A stretch of DNA of 64,000 bases, taken from Streptomyces specialis (GTDB lineage: Bacteria > Actinomycetota > Actinomycetes > Streptomycetales > Streptomycetaceae). The stretch covers positions 704,754-768,753 of the forward strand of contig NZ_LN929897.1 of NCBI RefSeq assembly GCF_001493375.1, written 5' to 3'. The position numbers were made by a program, and so were the translations under genes. Of this stretch, positions 7,947 to 16,722 are shown piece after piece (the stretch's first letter is position 1; each line of letters starts with the position of its first letter). The notes under the pieces were generated by a model. It did not search any database. It saw nothing but the letters and a program-made list of their open reading frames with translations, and was not told the DNA's origin.

Positions 7947-8594
7947 TCAGTGGGGCTGGGCCGCTGCGGCGAGCAGGCGTTCTGTGTCGGCGGGGGGCAG
8001 TCTCAGGGCGTCGCCGACGATCGTCAGCATCTCCCGTTCCTCGGCGCCGTAGGGGCCGTCCGCCAGCGCGATGCGCGCGCCGTGCAGGAGCAGGCTCTCC
8101 CGGCCGGGAGCCGCCCGGTGCGGCGCCAGCGCCGTCAGCGCCTCGCGGACCTCGTGGGCCGGCGGCGGCAGGGTCCGTGCGCCCATCGCCGCCTGGAGGG
8201 TCAGTAAACGCTCCTCCGTGCAGTCGCGGAACCCGGCCGCCCGCACCGACTCCACCGCCGTCCGCCGCGCGGCGACCGCGCCGCCGCCCCCGGCGGCCAG
8301 CAGCGCGACGGCGACGGTGTGCACACCGTCGCGCAGCAGTACGGACAGCCGCGTGGTCGTCGGCTCGTCCAGCGCCGACAGCGGGAAACGCCCACGGCAG
8401 GACACGCACTCCACGACCGGCTCGGCGTCGCCTCGGGCCAGCACCGGCAGCCCGAGCACCGTGAACCTGCGCCGCCCGCCGAGCCGCTGGTAGCAGCGGT
8501 CACCACCGCAGGCGGCGCAGAAGAAATCACCGTCGTCGATCACCCGCCAGGCCGTGCGGATCCCCGCCAGTCTGGCCAACCTGGAGCGCACCAC
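7947..8594 (-). CDS. TerB family protein with N-terminal zinc-ribbon
   Basis: A 215-residue product. The N-terminal half has cysteine pairs (CAACGGDRC and CVSC) forming a probable zinc ribbon. The C-terminal ~110 residues are an all-helical TerB/DjlA-like domain (LLLHGARIALADGPYGAEER, MLTIVGDALRLPPADTERLL). TerB domains are named for tellurite resistance but in actinobacteria usually occur in membrane-stress or signalling contexts, so resistance should not be assumed. The GTG at 8594 is supported by GGAGGT 5 nt upstream. It lies 106 nt downstream of leuA on the same strand and may be read through from it. Confidence 0.8.
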   Translation of the reverse strand: MVRSRLARLAGIRTAWRVIDDGDFFCAACGGDRCYQRLGGRRRFTVLGLPVLARGDAEPVVECVSCRGRFPLSALDEPTTTRLSVLLRDGVHTVAVALLAAGGGGAVAARRTAVESVRAAGFRDCTEERLLTLQAAMGARTLPPPAHEVREALTALAPHRAAPGRESLLLHGARIALADGPYGAEEREMLTIVGDALRLPPADTERLLAAAAQPH

Positions 8595-8700
8595 GCCGTA
8601 CCTCCGTCACCGCTTGGCAACCTTGCCGTGGCGTGATGCTAACCACACGGCGCCGCCCGCGTCAGTAGTGCGTCGGCAAAACCGGTACGGAAAGCGGACC

Positions 8701-10488
8701 TCACCTCGGCGCGCGCGTCGCCCGGTTGACGGCCGAGACGACCGCCTTCAGGGAGGCGCGCACGATGTTGGCGTCGATCCCGACACCCCACAGCACCCGG
8801 TCACCGATGGCGCACTCGATGTAGGCGGCGGCCTGCGACCCGGCGCCCTCGCTCATGGTGTGCTCGACGTAGTCCAGCAGCCGCATGTCGTCGCCGATGA
8901 CCCCGGCCGCCGCCAGCGCGTCGAAGAACGCGGCGAGCGGCCCGTTCCCCCGGCCGGTCAGGACGGTGTCCACGCCGTCCACCACGGCCTCGACGGTCAG
9001 CTCGTCGTGGCCCTCGCTCGACGTCGAGGTCTGCGCGTCGCGCAGCGCGACCCGGCCCCAGGCGGCGCCCGGTACCGGCAGGTACTCGTCCCGGAAGACG
9101 TCCCAGATCTGCGCCGGGGTGACCTCGCCGCCCTCGGCGTCGGTCTTCTCCTGGATGATCCGCGAGAACTCCACCTGCATGCGGCGCGGCAGGTCCAGCG
9201 CGTGGTCCGCCTTCAGCACGTACGCGACGCCGCCTTTGCCGGACTGCGAGTTGACCCGGATCACGGCCTCGTACGAGCGGCCGACGTCCTTGGGGTCGAT
9301 CGGCAGATACGGCACGTCCCACACCAGATCGTCCACGGAGGCGCCCGCCGCCGCGGCCTCGTCGGCCATCGCCTCGAAGCCCTTCTTGATGGCGTCCTGG
9401 TGCGAGCCGGAGAACGCCGTGTAGACGAGGTCGCCCACGTACGGGTGGCGCGGGTGGACCTCCATCTGGTTGCAGTACTCCCAGGTGCGGCGGATCTCGT
9501 CGATGCGCGAGAAGTCGATCTGCGGATCGACACCCTGCGAGAACAGGTTCATGCCCAGGGTCACCAGGTCCACGTTCCCGGTGCGCTCGCCCTGACCGAA
9601 CAGGCAGCCCTCGACCCGGTCCGCGCCCGCCATCAGCGCCAGCTCGGCGGCGGCCACGGCGGTGCCGCGGTCGTTGTGCGGATGCGCGGACAGGCAGATG
9701 AACTCGCGGCGCGACAGGTTCCGCGACATCCACTCGAACCGGTCGGCGAGCGTGGAGGGGGTCGAACGCTCCACGGTGGCCGGCAGGTTGAGGATGATCT
9801 CCCGGCCGGGGCCGGGCTGCCAGACGTCCATCACGCCCTCGCAGACCTCCAGCGCGAAGTCCAGCTCGGTGTCGGTGAAGATCTCCGGGCTGTACTGGTA
9901 GCCGAACACCGTCCGGTCGTCCAGCAGCTTGTCGGCGTACTCCATCACCAGCCGGGTGCCGTCCACCGCGATCTGCCGGACCTCGTCCCGGCCGCCGCGG
10001 AACACGACGCGGCGGAACGTCGGGGCCGTCGCGTTGTACAGGTGGACCGTGGCGCGGCGCGCGCCGACCAGCGACTCGACCGTGCGGGCGATCAGCTCGT
10101 CCCGGGCCTGCGTCAGCACCGAGATCGTGACGTCCTCCGGGATCGCGTCCTCCTCGATGATGGAGCGTACGAAGTCGAAGTCGGTCTGGCCGGAGGACGG
10201 GAAGCCGACCTCGATCTCCTTGTAGCCCATGCGGACCAGCAGGTCGAACATGGCGCGTTTGCGGGCCGGGGACATCGGGTCGATCAGCGCCTGGTTGCCG
10301 TCGCGCAGGTCGGTGGAGAGCCAGCGGGGGGCGGCGGTGACGCGCCGGCCCGGCCAGGTCCGGTCGGGGATGTCCACGGCCTCGAACGGGCGGTACCGGT
10401 GGATCGGCATCCCGGAGGGCCGCTGGCGGACGGTCTCGGCGGTCTGGGGCGTCGGCTTGCTCAGGGCGTGGCTCATGGCGTCGCTCAT
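8701..10488 (-). CDS. leuA: 2-isopropylmalate synthase
   Basis: LeuA condenses acetyl-CoA with 2-ketoisovalerate, the first committed step of leucine synthesis. The 595-residue protein has the DRE-TIM metallolyase signature LSTDLRDGNQAL, the metal-binding HPHNDRGTAVA, GNVDLVTLGMNL, and a C-terminal LeuA regulatory domain. That domain (starting near ALRDAQTSTSSEG) binds leucine for feedback inhibition. Its length is typical of the long actinobacterial form. ATG 10488 has AAGGAG 12 nt upstream; ATG 10476 is an alternative. A leucine-rich leader peptide lies 104 nt upstream, implying attenuation control. Confidence 0.95.
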   Translation of the reverse strand: MSDAMSHALSKPTPQTAETVRQRPSGMPIHRYRPFEAVDIPDRTWPGRRVTAAPRWLSTDLRDGNQALIDPMSPARKRAMFDLLVRMGYKEIEVGFPSSGQTDFDFVRSIIEEDAIPEDVTISVLTQARDELIARTVESLVGARRATVHLYNATAPTFRRVVFRGGRDEVRQIAVDGTRLVMEYADKLLDDRTVFGYQYSPEIFTDTELDFALEVCEGVMDVWQPGPGREIILNLPATVERSTPSTLADRFEWMSRNLSRREFICLSAHPHNDRGTAVAAAELALMAGADRVEGCLFGQGERTGNVDLVTLGMNLFSQGVDPQIDFSRIDEIRRTWEYCNQMEVHPRHPYVGDLVYTAFSGSHQDAIKKGFEAMADEAAAAGASVDDLVWDVPYLPIDPKDVGRSYEAVIRVNSQSGKGGVAYVLKADHALDLPRRMQVEFSRIIQEKTDAEGGEVTPAQIWDVFRDEYLPVPGAAWGRVALRDAQTSTSSEGHDELTVEAVVDGVDTVLTGRGNGPLAAFFDALAAAGVIGDDMRLLDYVEHTMSEGAGSQAAAYIECAIGDRVLWGVGIDANIVRASLKAVVSAVNRATRAPR

Positions 10489-10542
10489 GGTGCGGAGGAT
10501 CTCCTTGCGCGGATCGCGCGGAATCGCGGCGGGATGGGACAA

Positions 10543-10583
10543 GGCCGACGGCAGCGCCGAACTCCGCGGGGAGGGGGTCGGCC
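10543..10583 (-). promoter_or_regulatory. candidate attenuator hairpin upstream of leuA
   Basis: GGCCGAC (10577-10583 on the minus strand) pairs with GTCGGCC (10543-10549), followed in the minus direction by TTGTCCC. It lies between the leader peptide stop and the leuA start, where a leucine-responsive terminator would be expected. The fold is inferred by eye. Confidence 0.45.
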
Positions 10584-10591
10584 GTATCTGA

Positions 10592-10639
10592 CTACAGACC
10601 CTCGCCGCGGCGGCTAAGGAGAAGCATCCCGAAACGCAT
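10592..10639 (-). CDS. leuL: leucine leader peptide of leuA (15 aa)
   Basis: A short frame upstream of leuA encodes MRFGMLLLSRRGEGL. Three consecutive leucines plus a fourth at the end are the hallmark of a ribosome-mediated attenuation leader: slow decoding when Leu-tRNA is scarce would favour leuA transcription. It ends with TAG at 10592-10594, 103 nt before the leuA ATG. TAGGCT about 10 nt upstream of the ATG could be a -10 element, so the message may be nearly leaderless. Comparable leuA leaders have been proposed in actinobacteria. The symbol follows the usual convention and is not verified. Confidence 0.78.
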   Translation of the reverse strand: MRFGMLLLSRRGEGL

Positions 10640-10743
10640 CGCGTGAGCAAGCCTAACCCCGGCCGCGCCACCGGCCCCCGCCGTATCAGCATCCGAGACG
10701 TACGCCACACCCGGCGCCGGCCGGGACCGCGCGGTGTCCCGGC

Positions 10744-11631
10744 TCACAACTGCGCCAGCGTCCGCATCAGACCGACGTCCGTGGACAGCAGGCGGCCCGG
10801 GAGCTGGTCGGCGCGGGTGTCGGGGACCGTCACCTTCACCCCGTCGCCGCCGCTCAGGGGCGTGACCTCCGCGTCGCGGTACGTCTCGGGGTAGGTCTCG
10901 ACCGTCTCCCGCAGCAGCCCGGCCGCCTCGTCGGCCGTGGCCCGGTCGTCGGTCAGCACGCACAGCACCGTCGCGGTCTCCTCCGGCGAGTCCGCCAGGT
11001 GCCCGTACGCGTACAGCGGGACCGCCGCCGTCTCGGCGCCCTGGATGAAGTCGGCGCGGTACACGTCGCCGAGGCAGTCCGTCACCTCGCCGTAGGCGGG
11101 GGAGTCCGCCAGGGACTCGCCCTCCGTCAGGCGGGCCGGGGTGAAGTCCTCGTCGCCCCAGGCGATCCGGTCGGCGGAGACCTGGAACGCGACGCCGGCC
11201 TCCTCGTTCCGCCAGACCCCGTCGTCCTCCTCGAAGCCGTCGTCCTCCAGCGCCCCCACGACGTCGTCCTCGTCGAAGTCGCCCACCCAGTACCCGTAGT
11301 GGTCGTGGAAGCCGACCGTCACGGCCGCGTCCGCGCTGCCCGGGTCGAGGCCGAAGCGGTTCTCCGGCAGGTCGGCGGCGGCCAGCAGCGGCGTGCCCAG
11401 GCCGGCGACGAACGCGAAACGCTCCGGGTCCTCGTCCACCAGCTCGCCCGCCCGCTCCGCGTCCACGTACGTCACGCCGTCCGGCGGCAGGACCGTGAAC
11501 CGCACCTGTTCCAGCACCCCGGGCAGCTCCGTCGGCCCGCCGCCCGCGTCCAGGCAGCCCGTCATGGCGCACAGCAGGGACAGCGCCGCGCATCCGCCGG
11601 CGGCGGCGGACCTGGTCCTGGACCTCACCAT
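10744..11631 (-). CDS. putative lipoprotein, function unknown
   Basis: A 295-residue product with a type II signal: RTRSAAAGG, a hydrophobic core, and the lipobox AMTGC ending at about Cys26. The mature part is acidic (FDEDDVVGALEDDGFEEDDG) with scattered Cys (TDCLGDVY, VLCVLTDD) and no enzyme motif. It resembles secreted Streptomyces lipoproteins of unknown function. The ATG at 11631 lies 10 nt from the end of the upstream phosphatase gene on the same strand, so the two are probably co-transcribed. Confidence 0.82.
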   Translation of the reverse strand: MVRSRTRSAAAGGCAALSLLCAMTGCLDAGGGPTELPGVLEQVRFTVLPPDGVTYVDAERAGELVDEDPERFAFVAGLGTPLLAAADLPENRFGLDPGSADAAVTVGFHDHYGYWVGDFDEDDVVGALEDDGFEEDDGVWRNEEAGVAFQVSADRIAWGDEDFTPARLTEGESLADSPAYGEVTDCLGDVYRADFIQGAETAAVPLYAYGHLADSPEETATVLCVLTDDRATADEAAGLLRETVETYPETYRDAEVTPLSGGDGVKVTVPDTRADQLPGRLLSTDVGLMRTLAQL

Positions 11632-11640
11632 GGACGGAGC

Positions 11641-12822
11641 CTAGTTCCCCCCGCCCCCCCGCGGCACAGGGGCCCCGTCCGGTCCTGGCGGTCTGCGCCG
11701 CACCGCCAGGATCGCCGTGTCGTCGGCGAGCCTCCCCTTCGTGTGCCCGAGGACCGCCTTCTCCACCCGCGCCACCACGGCCTCCGGCGACGTGCCGCCG
11801 CCCGCGCCCACGTGCTCGGCCAGCGGCAGGAACGCGCCGGAGGAGTCGCGGGCCTCGGTGACGCCGTCGGTGACCATCAGCAGCGTCTCGTCGGCGGCCA
11901 GCGGCACCCGCAGCACCGGCGGGGGGCCGCCCGCGACCGGCGTCCGGCCCCCCCCCGCGCCCGGCGCCCCCCCGCGCGTCCCCGCCCCCGCCACGCATCA
12001 CGGCCCCGGCCGGGCCGGGGCGCGGGAGCCCACCGCACCCCCCCGCGGGGGCCGTCCCCGCAGCCCGCGCGCGCAGGCCGGGCACGAACCGCCGGCGGCC
12101 CAGCGGCGGGCCGCCGTGTACGCGTTGTGCCGGCGCATCCGGCTCTCCAGCCGCGCGGCCACCACGGCGAGATCCGCCTCGTAGAACGCCGCCTCGCGGA
12201 ACGCGCCCAGCACCGCCGCGGCGGCGTCCACGGCCGAGGTGCCCTTGCCCTGCACATCGCCGAGCAGCACCCGCGCGCCGTGCGGCGACGGCTGGACGTC
12301 GAAGAAGTCGCCGCCGACGCGGGCGGAGACGTCGGCCGTCAGATAGGTGCTCGCCGAGTCCAGGCCGCCCGATCCGGGCGGGATCGGGCGGATCACCGCC
12401 AGCCGGATGGCCTCGGCGGCGTCCTCCGCCCGCGTCAGCAGCCCCTGGGCGCGGATCCGCAGCCAGCAGGCCAGCACGGCGAGCAGCCCGCCCGCCACGA
12501 CCAGGAAGAAGTCGGCCGGGCCCTCCTGGTAGTCGTACTCGAAGGCGCTGTCGATCAGCGCGTACGTGAGGGCGCAGGCCACGGCGAACAGCGCGGTGGC
12601 CGCCACCCCGCACATCGCCCCGGCGATGCCCGGCACCAGCACGATCCAGGTGACGATCCGGAAATCGCCCGACGAGTTCCAGTCGACCACCGCGATGAGC
12701 ACCAGCACCGCGGCGGGCAGCAGCCAGGAGACGTTCCAGCGGCCGAGCCGCAGGACCGGCTCGGCCGGGAACAGGATGTTCCGGTGCCACCTCGGGCGCC
12801 GGCGCGGAGCGGTGGGGTCCAC
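11641..12822 (-). pseudogene. membrane-anchored SpoIIE-family PP2C phosphatase, frame broken in the middle
   Basis: The N-terminal part (GTG at 12822, GGAAGGTGG upstream) has three to four membrane segments (VSWLLPAAVLVLIAVVD, WIVLVPGIAGAMCGV, FLVVAGGLLAVLACW). The start of a SpoIIE/PP2C domain follows (DVSARVGGDFFDVQ, VLLGDVQGKGTSAVDAAA). This frame degenerates after YTAARRWAAGG and stops at 11998. The C-terminal catalytic part appears in another frame (ETLLMVTDGVTEARDSSGAF, RLADDTAILAVRR) and ends at 11641. The break is in the C/G-run tract 11940-12060, so a sequencing or assembly error is as likely as a true pseudogene. Homologues regulate anti-sigma-factor pathways. Confidence 0.75.
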
Positions 12823-12898
12823 GCGTCCACCTTCCGGGACCGGCACCGGACGCGCCCGGCGGGGGTGGGCCGTTCGGGGCATGGGCCAGAATGGCGGC

Positions 12899-13648
12899 AT
12901 GAGTCTGTTCCGCGACGACGGCATCGTGCTGCGCACCCAGAAGCTGGGCGAGGCGGACCGGATCATCACCCTGCTGACGCGCGGGCACGGCCGGGTGCGG
13001 GCGGTGGCGCGCGGGGTGCGGCGGACGAAGTCGAAGTTCGGCGCGCGCCTGGAGCCGTTCTCCCATGTGGACGTCCAGTTCTTCGCGCGGGGGAGCGCGC
13101 TGATCGGGCGCGGGCTGCCGCTGTGCACGCAGACCGAGACGATCGCGCCCTACGGCCGGCACATCGTCGACGACTACGGCCGCTACACGGCGGGCACCGC
13201 GATGCTGGAGACGGCGGAGCGGTTCACCGACCACGAGGGCGAGCCGAACGTGCAGCAGTACCTGCTGCTGATCGGTGCGCTGCGGACGCTGGCCGCCGGG
13301 GCGCACGCGCCGGGGCTCGTCCTGGACGCGTTCCTGCTCCGCTCGCTGGCGGTCGGGGGGTACGCGCCGAGTTTCGAGGACTGCGCGCGGTGCGGGCTGC
13401 CGGGGCCGAACCGGTTCTTCTCGTTGGCCGCCGGCGGCTCCGTCTGCGGCGACTGCCGGGTGCCGGGCAGCGTCGTGCCGTCCCCCGGGGCGCTGCGGCT
13501 GCTCGGCGCGCTGCTGACCGGGGACTGGGAGACGGCGGACAGCGCCGAGCCGCGGCACGTGCGGGAGGGCAGCGGGCTGGTCTCGGCCTATCTGCACTGG
13601 CATCTGGAACGCGGGCTGCGGTCCTTGAGGTTCGTCGAGAAGGGCTGA
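12899..13648 (+). CDS. recO: DNA repair protein RecO
   Basis: RecO loads RecA onto SSB-coated single-stranded DNA in RecF-pathway repair. The 249-residue protein has the N-terminal OB-fold start MSLFRDDGIVLRTQKLGEAD, the RGVRRTKSKFGARLEPF segment, and the C-terminal zinc-binding cysteines in FEDCARCGLPG and GGSVCGDCRVPG. Length is normal. ATG 12899 is the conserved family start. It is divergent from the phosphatase gene (77 nt apart) and 48 nt upstream of uppS, the usual recO-uppS order in Streptomyces. Confidence 0.95.
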   Translation: MSLFRDDGIVLRTQKLGEADRIITLLTRGHGRVRAVARGVRRTKSKFGARLEPFSHVDVQFFARGSALIGRGLPLCTQTETIAPYGRHIVDDYGRYTAGTAMLETAERFTDHEGEPNVQQYLLLIGALRTLAAGAHAPGLVLDAFLLRSLAVGGYAPSFEDCARCGLPGPNRFFSLAAGGSVCGDCRVPGSVVPSPGALRLLGALLTGDWETADSAEPRHVREGSGLVSAYLHWHLERGLRSLRFVEKG

Positions 13649-13696
13649 CCGGGATACGCTCGGGCGGCAGACCGACCGACCCTACGGAGTTCCCCT

Positions 13697-14539
13697 ATGG
13701 CCCGCCGCGGAATGCTGTCGTCGCGACAGCGTCGCGAGTACCGCGCCCCCGATCCGCACCCCTCCGGGGCCCGTCCGCCCAAGCTCCCCGGCGAGCTGGT
13801 CCCCGGGCATGTCGCGGTCGTCATGGACGGCAACGGCCGGTGGGCCAAGGAGCGCGGGCTGCCCCGCACCGAGGGGCACAAGCGGGGCGAGGCCGTGGTC
13901 CTGGAGGTGGTCAAGGGCTGTCTGGAGATCGGCGTGCGGAACCTCTCGCTCTACGCCTTCTCCACGGAGAACTGGAAGCGGTCCCCGGAAGAGGTGCGCT
14001 TCCTGATGGCGTTCAACCGCGACGTCATCGACCGCCGCACCGACGAGCTGCACGCGATGGGCGTGCGCGTGCGGTGGGCGGGGCGCGAGCCGAAGCTGTG
14101 GAAGTCGGTGATCCACAAGCTCCAGGCGGCCGAGGAACGCACCCGGGACAACGACGCGATGACGCTGTACATGTGCGTCAACTACGGCGGGCGCGCGGAG
14201 ATCGCCGACGCGGCGGCCCGGCTGGCCGAGGACGTGCGAGCCGGGCGGATATCGCCGGAGAAGGTCACCGAGAAGACCCTCGCGCGGTATCTGTACTTCC
14301 CCGACATGCCGGACGTCGATCTCTTTCTGCGCCCCTCGGGGGAGCAGCGGACGTCCAACTACCTGATCTGGCAGAGCGCCTACGCGGAGATGGTGTTCCA
14401 GGACGTGCTGTGGCCGGACTTCGACCGCCGTGATCTGTGGCGGGCCTGCCTCCAGTACGCCTCCCGGGACCGCCGCTTCGGCGGCGCGGTGCCCAACGAG
14501 GTGGCGGTGCCGGACCAGGCGGGCGCGCCCGGCGGGTGA
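13697..14539 (+). CDS. uppS: isoprenyl transferase (undecaprenyl diphosphate synthase family)
   Basis: A cis-prenyltransferase that builds polyprenyl diphosphate, the lipid carrier for peptidoglycan and wall polymers. The 280-residue protein has the catalytic Asp44 in VAVVMDGNGRWAKERG, the conserved LSLYAFSTENWKR, and the diphosphate-binding DLFLRPSGEQRTSNYLIWQ. It also has the usual C-terminal WPDFDRRDLWRAC. The N-terminal ~35 residues are the basic extension typical of Streptomyces orthologues. It directly follows recO and is convergent with zur. Confidence 0.94.
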   Translation: MARRGMLSSRQRREYRAPDPHPSGARPPKLPGELVPGHVAVVMDGNGRWAKERGLPRTEGHKRGEAVVLEVVKGCLEIGVRNLSLYAFSTENWKRSPEEVRFLMAFNRDVIDRRTDELHAMGVRVRWAGREPKLWKSVIHKLQAAEERTRDNDAMTLYMCVNYGGRAEIADAAARLAEDVRAGRISPEKVTEKTLARYLYFPDMPDVDLFLRPSGEQRTSNYLIWQSAYAEMVFQDVLWPDFDRRDLWRACLQYASRDRRFGGAVPNEVAVPDQAGAPGG

Positions 14540-14576
14540 CGGCGCCCGCGGCGGCCCGCGGGCCGGGTCGGCGCGG

Positions 14577-14996
14577 TCAGCCGCGTGCGCGGGCGGCGCA
14601 GTCCCCGCAGGTGCCGAAGATCTCCACGGTGTGATCGACGTCCACGAAGCCGTGCTCGGTGGCGATGGCGTCCGCCCACTTCTCCACGACGGGCCCGGCG
14701 ACCTCCACCGCCTTGCCGCAGGAGCGGCAGACCAGATGGTGGTGGTGCTCCCCGGTGCTGCATCTGCGGTAGACGGCCTCGCCCTCGCTGGTGCGCAGGA
14801 CGTCCACCTCGCCCGCGTCGGCGAGGGACTGGAGCGTGCGATAGACGGTCGTCAGGCCGACCGAGTCGCCTCGGTGCTTGAGCATGTCGTGCAGCTCCTG
14901 CGCGCTGCGGAACTCGTCGACCTCGGCGAGTGCCGCGGCGACCGCCGCGCGCTGGCGCGTCGACCGGCCGCGCACCGGCGGTTCTGCCGTCCCCAC
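14577..14996 (-). CDS. zur: Fur-family zinc uptake regulator Zur
   Basis: A 139-residue Fur-family repressor. RQRAAVAAALAEVDEFRSAQ and VGLTTVYRTLQSLADAGEVD form the winged helix. GEHHHHLVCRSCGKAVEV carries the regulatory-site histidines and a CxxC, and the C-terminal CGDC completes the structural zinc site. GTG 14996 is chosen because AAGGAGG precedes it. It is the last gene of znuACB-zur, 59 nt after znuB, so Zur most likely represses its own operon through the box at 17752-17766. Zur rather than Fur is favoured by the znu genes. Confidence 0.92.
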   Translation of the reverse strand: MGTAEPPVRGRSTRQRAAVAAALAEVDEFRSAQELHDMLKHRGDSVGLTTVYRTLQSLADAGEVDVLRTSEGEAVYRRCSTGEHHHHLVCRSCGKAVEVAGPVVEKWADAIATEHGFVDVDHTVEIFGTCGDCAARARG

Positions 14997-15055
14997 GAGT
15001 GGGCCTCCTTGCGTCTGCCGTCCCTGCCCGGTCAGGGTAGCCGCTTTCCGCGGGC

Positions 15056-15934
15056 TCACGGACGGGAGGCCAGGGCGGGCTCGTGCCCCGCCCGGTTCGC
15101 GCCGGCCGCGGCGCGGCGCGCCCGGTGCCTGGCCAGCGGGAGGGCGAGCAGGGAGATCAGCACGAACAGGCCGAGCGCGAACAGCACGATCGTCGCGCCG
15201 GGCGGCACGTCGGCGTAGAACGAGGTGACCGTGCCGGACACCGACACCAGCACGCCGATGATCACCGACAGCGCCAGCGTCAGCGCGAAGCTCCGGGTGG
15301 CCTGCTGGGCGGCGACGACGGGGATCACCATCAGCGCGCTGACCAGCAGCAGGCCGACGACGCGCATGGCGATGGTGACGGTGGCGGCGGCGGTGACGGC
15401 CAGCAGGAGGTTGAGCGTGCGGACCGGCAGGCCGGTGACGCGGGCGAACTCCTCGTCCTGGCAGACCGCGAAGAGCTGGCGGCGCAGGCCCAGGGAGACC
15501 AGCAGCACGAACGCCGACAGCCAGCCGATCGCGGCGATGTCGGACGGGGAGACGGTGGTGACCGAGCCCCACAGGTAGGACGTCAGGTTCGCGGTGGAAC
15601 CGCCGGGCGCCAGGTTGATGATCATCACACCGCCCGCCATGCCGCCGTAGAACAGCATCGCCAGCGCGATGTCGCCCCGGGCCCGGCCCGAGGAGCGCAG
15701 CAGCTCCATGGCGACCGCGCCGACCGCGGAGACGGCCACCGCCATCCACACCGGGTTGGTGCTGAGCAGGAAGCCGAGGGCGACGCCGGTCAGGGCGACG
15801 TGTCCGATGCCGTCGCCCATCAGGGCCTGGCGGCGCTGCACGAGGTAGATGCCCACGGCCGGGGCGGCGACGCCGATCAGCAGCGCGGCCAGCAGCGCCC
15901 GCTGCATGAACGGGTAGTCCAGGACTTCGAACAT
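15056..15934 (-). CDS. znuB: zinc ABC transporter permease ZnuB
   Basis: A 292-residue ABC-3 family membrane permease with about eight hydrophobic helices (ALLAALLIGVAAPAVGIYLV, VGLLLVSALMVIPVVAAQ, IVLFALGLFVLISLLALPL). QRRQALMGDGIGHVALTGVA is the conserved family segment that contacts the ATPase. The C-terminal tail is charged. It starts 7 nt after the znuC stop. With ZnuA and ZnuC it imports Zn2+ across the cytoplasmic membrane. Confidence 0.93.
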   Translation of the reverse strand: MFEVLDYPFMQRALLAALLIGVAAPAVGIYLVQRRQALMGDGIGHVALTGVALGFLLSTNPVWMAVAVSAVGAVAMELLRSSGRARGDIALAMLFYGGMAGGVMIINLAPGGSTANLTSYLWGSVTTVSPSDIAAIGWLSAFVLLVSLGLRRQLFAVCQDEEFARVTGLPVRTLNLLLAVTAAATVTIAMRVVGLLLVSALMVIPVVAAQQATRSFALTLALSVIIGVLVSVSGTVTSFYADVPPGATIVLFALGLFVLISLLALPLARHRARRAAAGANRAGHEPALASRP

Positions 15935-15941
15935 CAGGGCA

Positions 15942-16697
15942 TCACAGGATCCCGGTCTGGAGCGTGGGCTCGGCGGAGGGCTCGTCCGCGTCCGCCGGGT
16001 GGCAGGCGTGGCTCTCGGGAAGCTGGGCCGGGTGCTCGACCGTGCGTTCCACCCGGCCGTGTGACAGGATCACGGCCCGGTCGACCAGCGGCTCCAGCGG
16101 TCCCAGCTCGTGCAGCCCCAGCAGCCCCGCCACGCCCGCGTCGCGCTGGGCGCGGAGCGTTGCGGCGAGGACCCGCTGGCTGGCCAGGTCCACGCCGGCC
16201 AGCGGCTCGTCCCTGATCAGCAGGTCCGGCTCGCCGGTGGGGGCGCGGGCGATCCACACCCGCTGGCGCTGCCCGCCGGAGAGGGCGTTGACGGAGTCGC
16301 GGGCGCGGTCCGCCAGGCCCACCAGCGCCAGGGCGCGGTCCACGGCGGCGCGGTCGGCGCGGCCCAGCGGGCGCAGCCGGCGGCGGGCGAGGCGGCCGGC
16401 GGAGACCACTTCGCGGACGGTGGCCGGCACGCCGCCGGCGGCGGTCGAGCGCTGGGGGACATAGCCGACGCGGGCCCAGTCCCGGAAGCGGCGCACGGGG
16501 GAGCCGAACAGGGTCAGCTCCCCGGCCGTGACCGGGACCTGCCCGACCGCGGCGCGGACCGCCGTCGACTTCCCCGATCCGTTGGCGCCGAGCAGGGCCA
16601 CCACCTGCCCCGGGTGGACGGTCAGGTCGACACCGCGCAGCACGGGGCGCCCGCCGAGGTCGGCGGCCACTTTTGTCAGGGATATGACGGGCTCCAT
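15942..16697 (-). CDS. znuC: zinc ABC transporter ATP-binding protein ZnuC
   Basis: A 251-residue ATPase with Walker A GANGSGKST (about residues 34-42), the signature LSGGQRQRVWIARA, Walker B LLIRDEPLAGVD, and a switch His in LLGLHELG. Walker B has Arg (LIRDEP) where most relatives have hydrophobic or small residues. The signature is followed by APTGEPDL in place of the usual ALxxxPxL. These are small departures, not obvious inactivation. It lies 25 nt after znuA and 7 nt before znuB in the same operon. Confidence 0.93.
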   Translation of the reverse strand: MEPVISLTKVAADLGGRPVLRGVDLTVHPGQVVALLGANGSGKSTAVRAAVGQVPVTAGELTLFGSPVRRFRDWARVGYVPQRSTAAGGVPATVREVVSAGRLARRRLRPLGRADRAAVDRALALVGLADRARDSVNALSGGQRQRVWIARAPTGEPDLLIRDEPLAGVDLASQRVLAATLRAQRDAGVAGLLGLHELGPLEPLVDRAVILSHGRVERTVEHPAQLPESHACHPADADEPSAEPTLQTGIL

Positions 16698-16722
16698 GTC
16701 GCTGCTTCCTTTCCGGCGCCGG

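Noticed and set aside
10592..13603. A 1003-residue minus-strand protein
   Set aside because: It is the shadow of recO, the phosphatase and the lipoprotein in another frame; only its last 15 codons (the leuA leader) are meaningful.
10999..14433. A 1144-residue plus-strand protein
   Set aside because: It is low-complexity Arg/Gly/Ala/Pro sequence antisense to or out of frame with four recognised genes.
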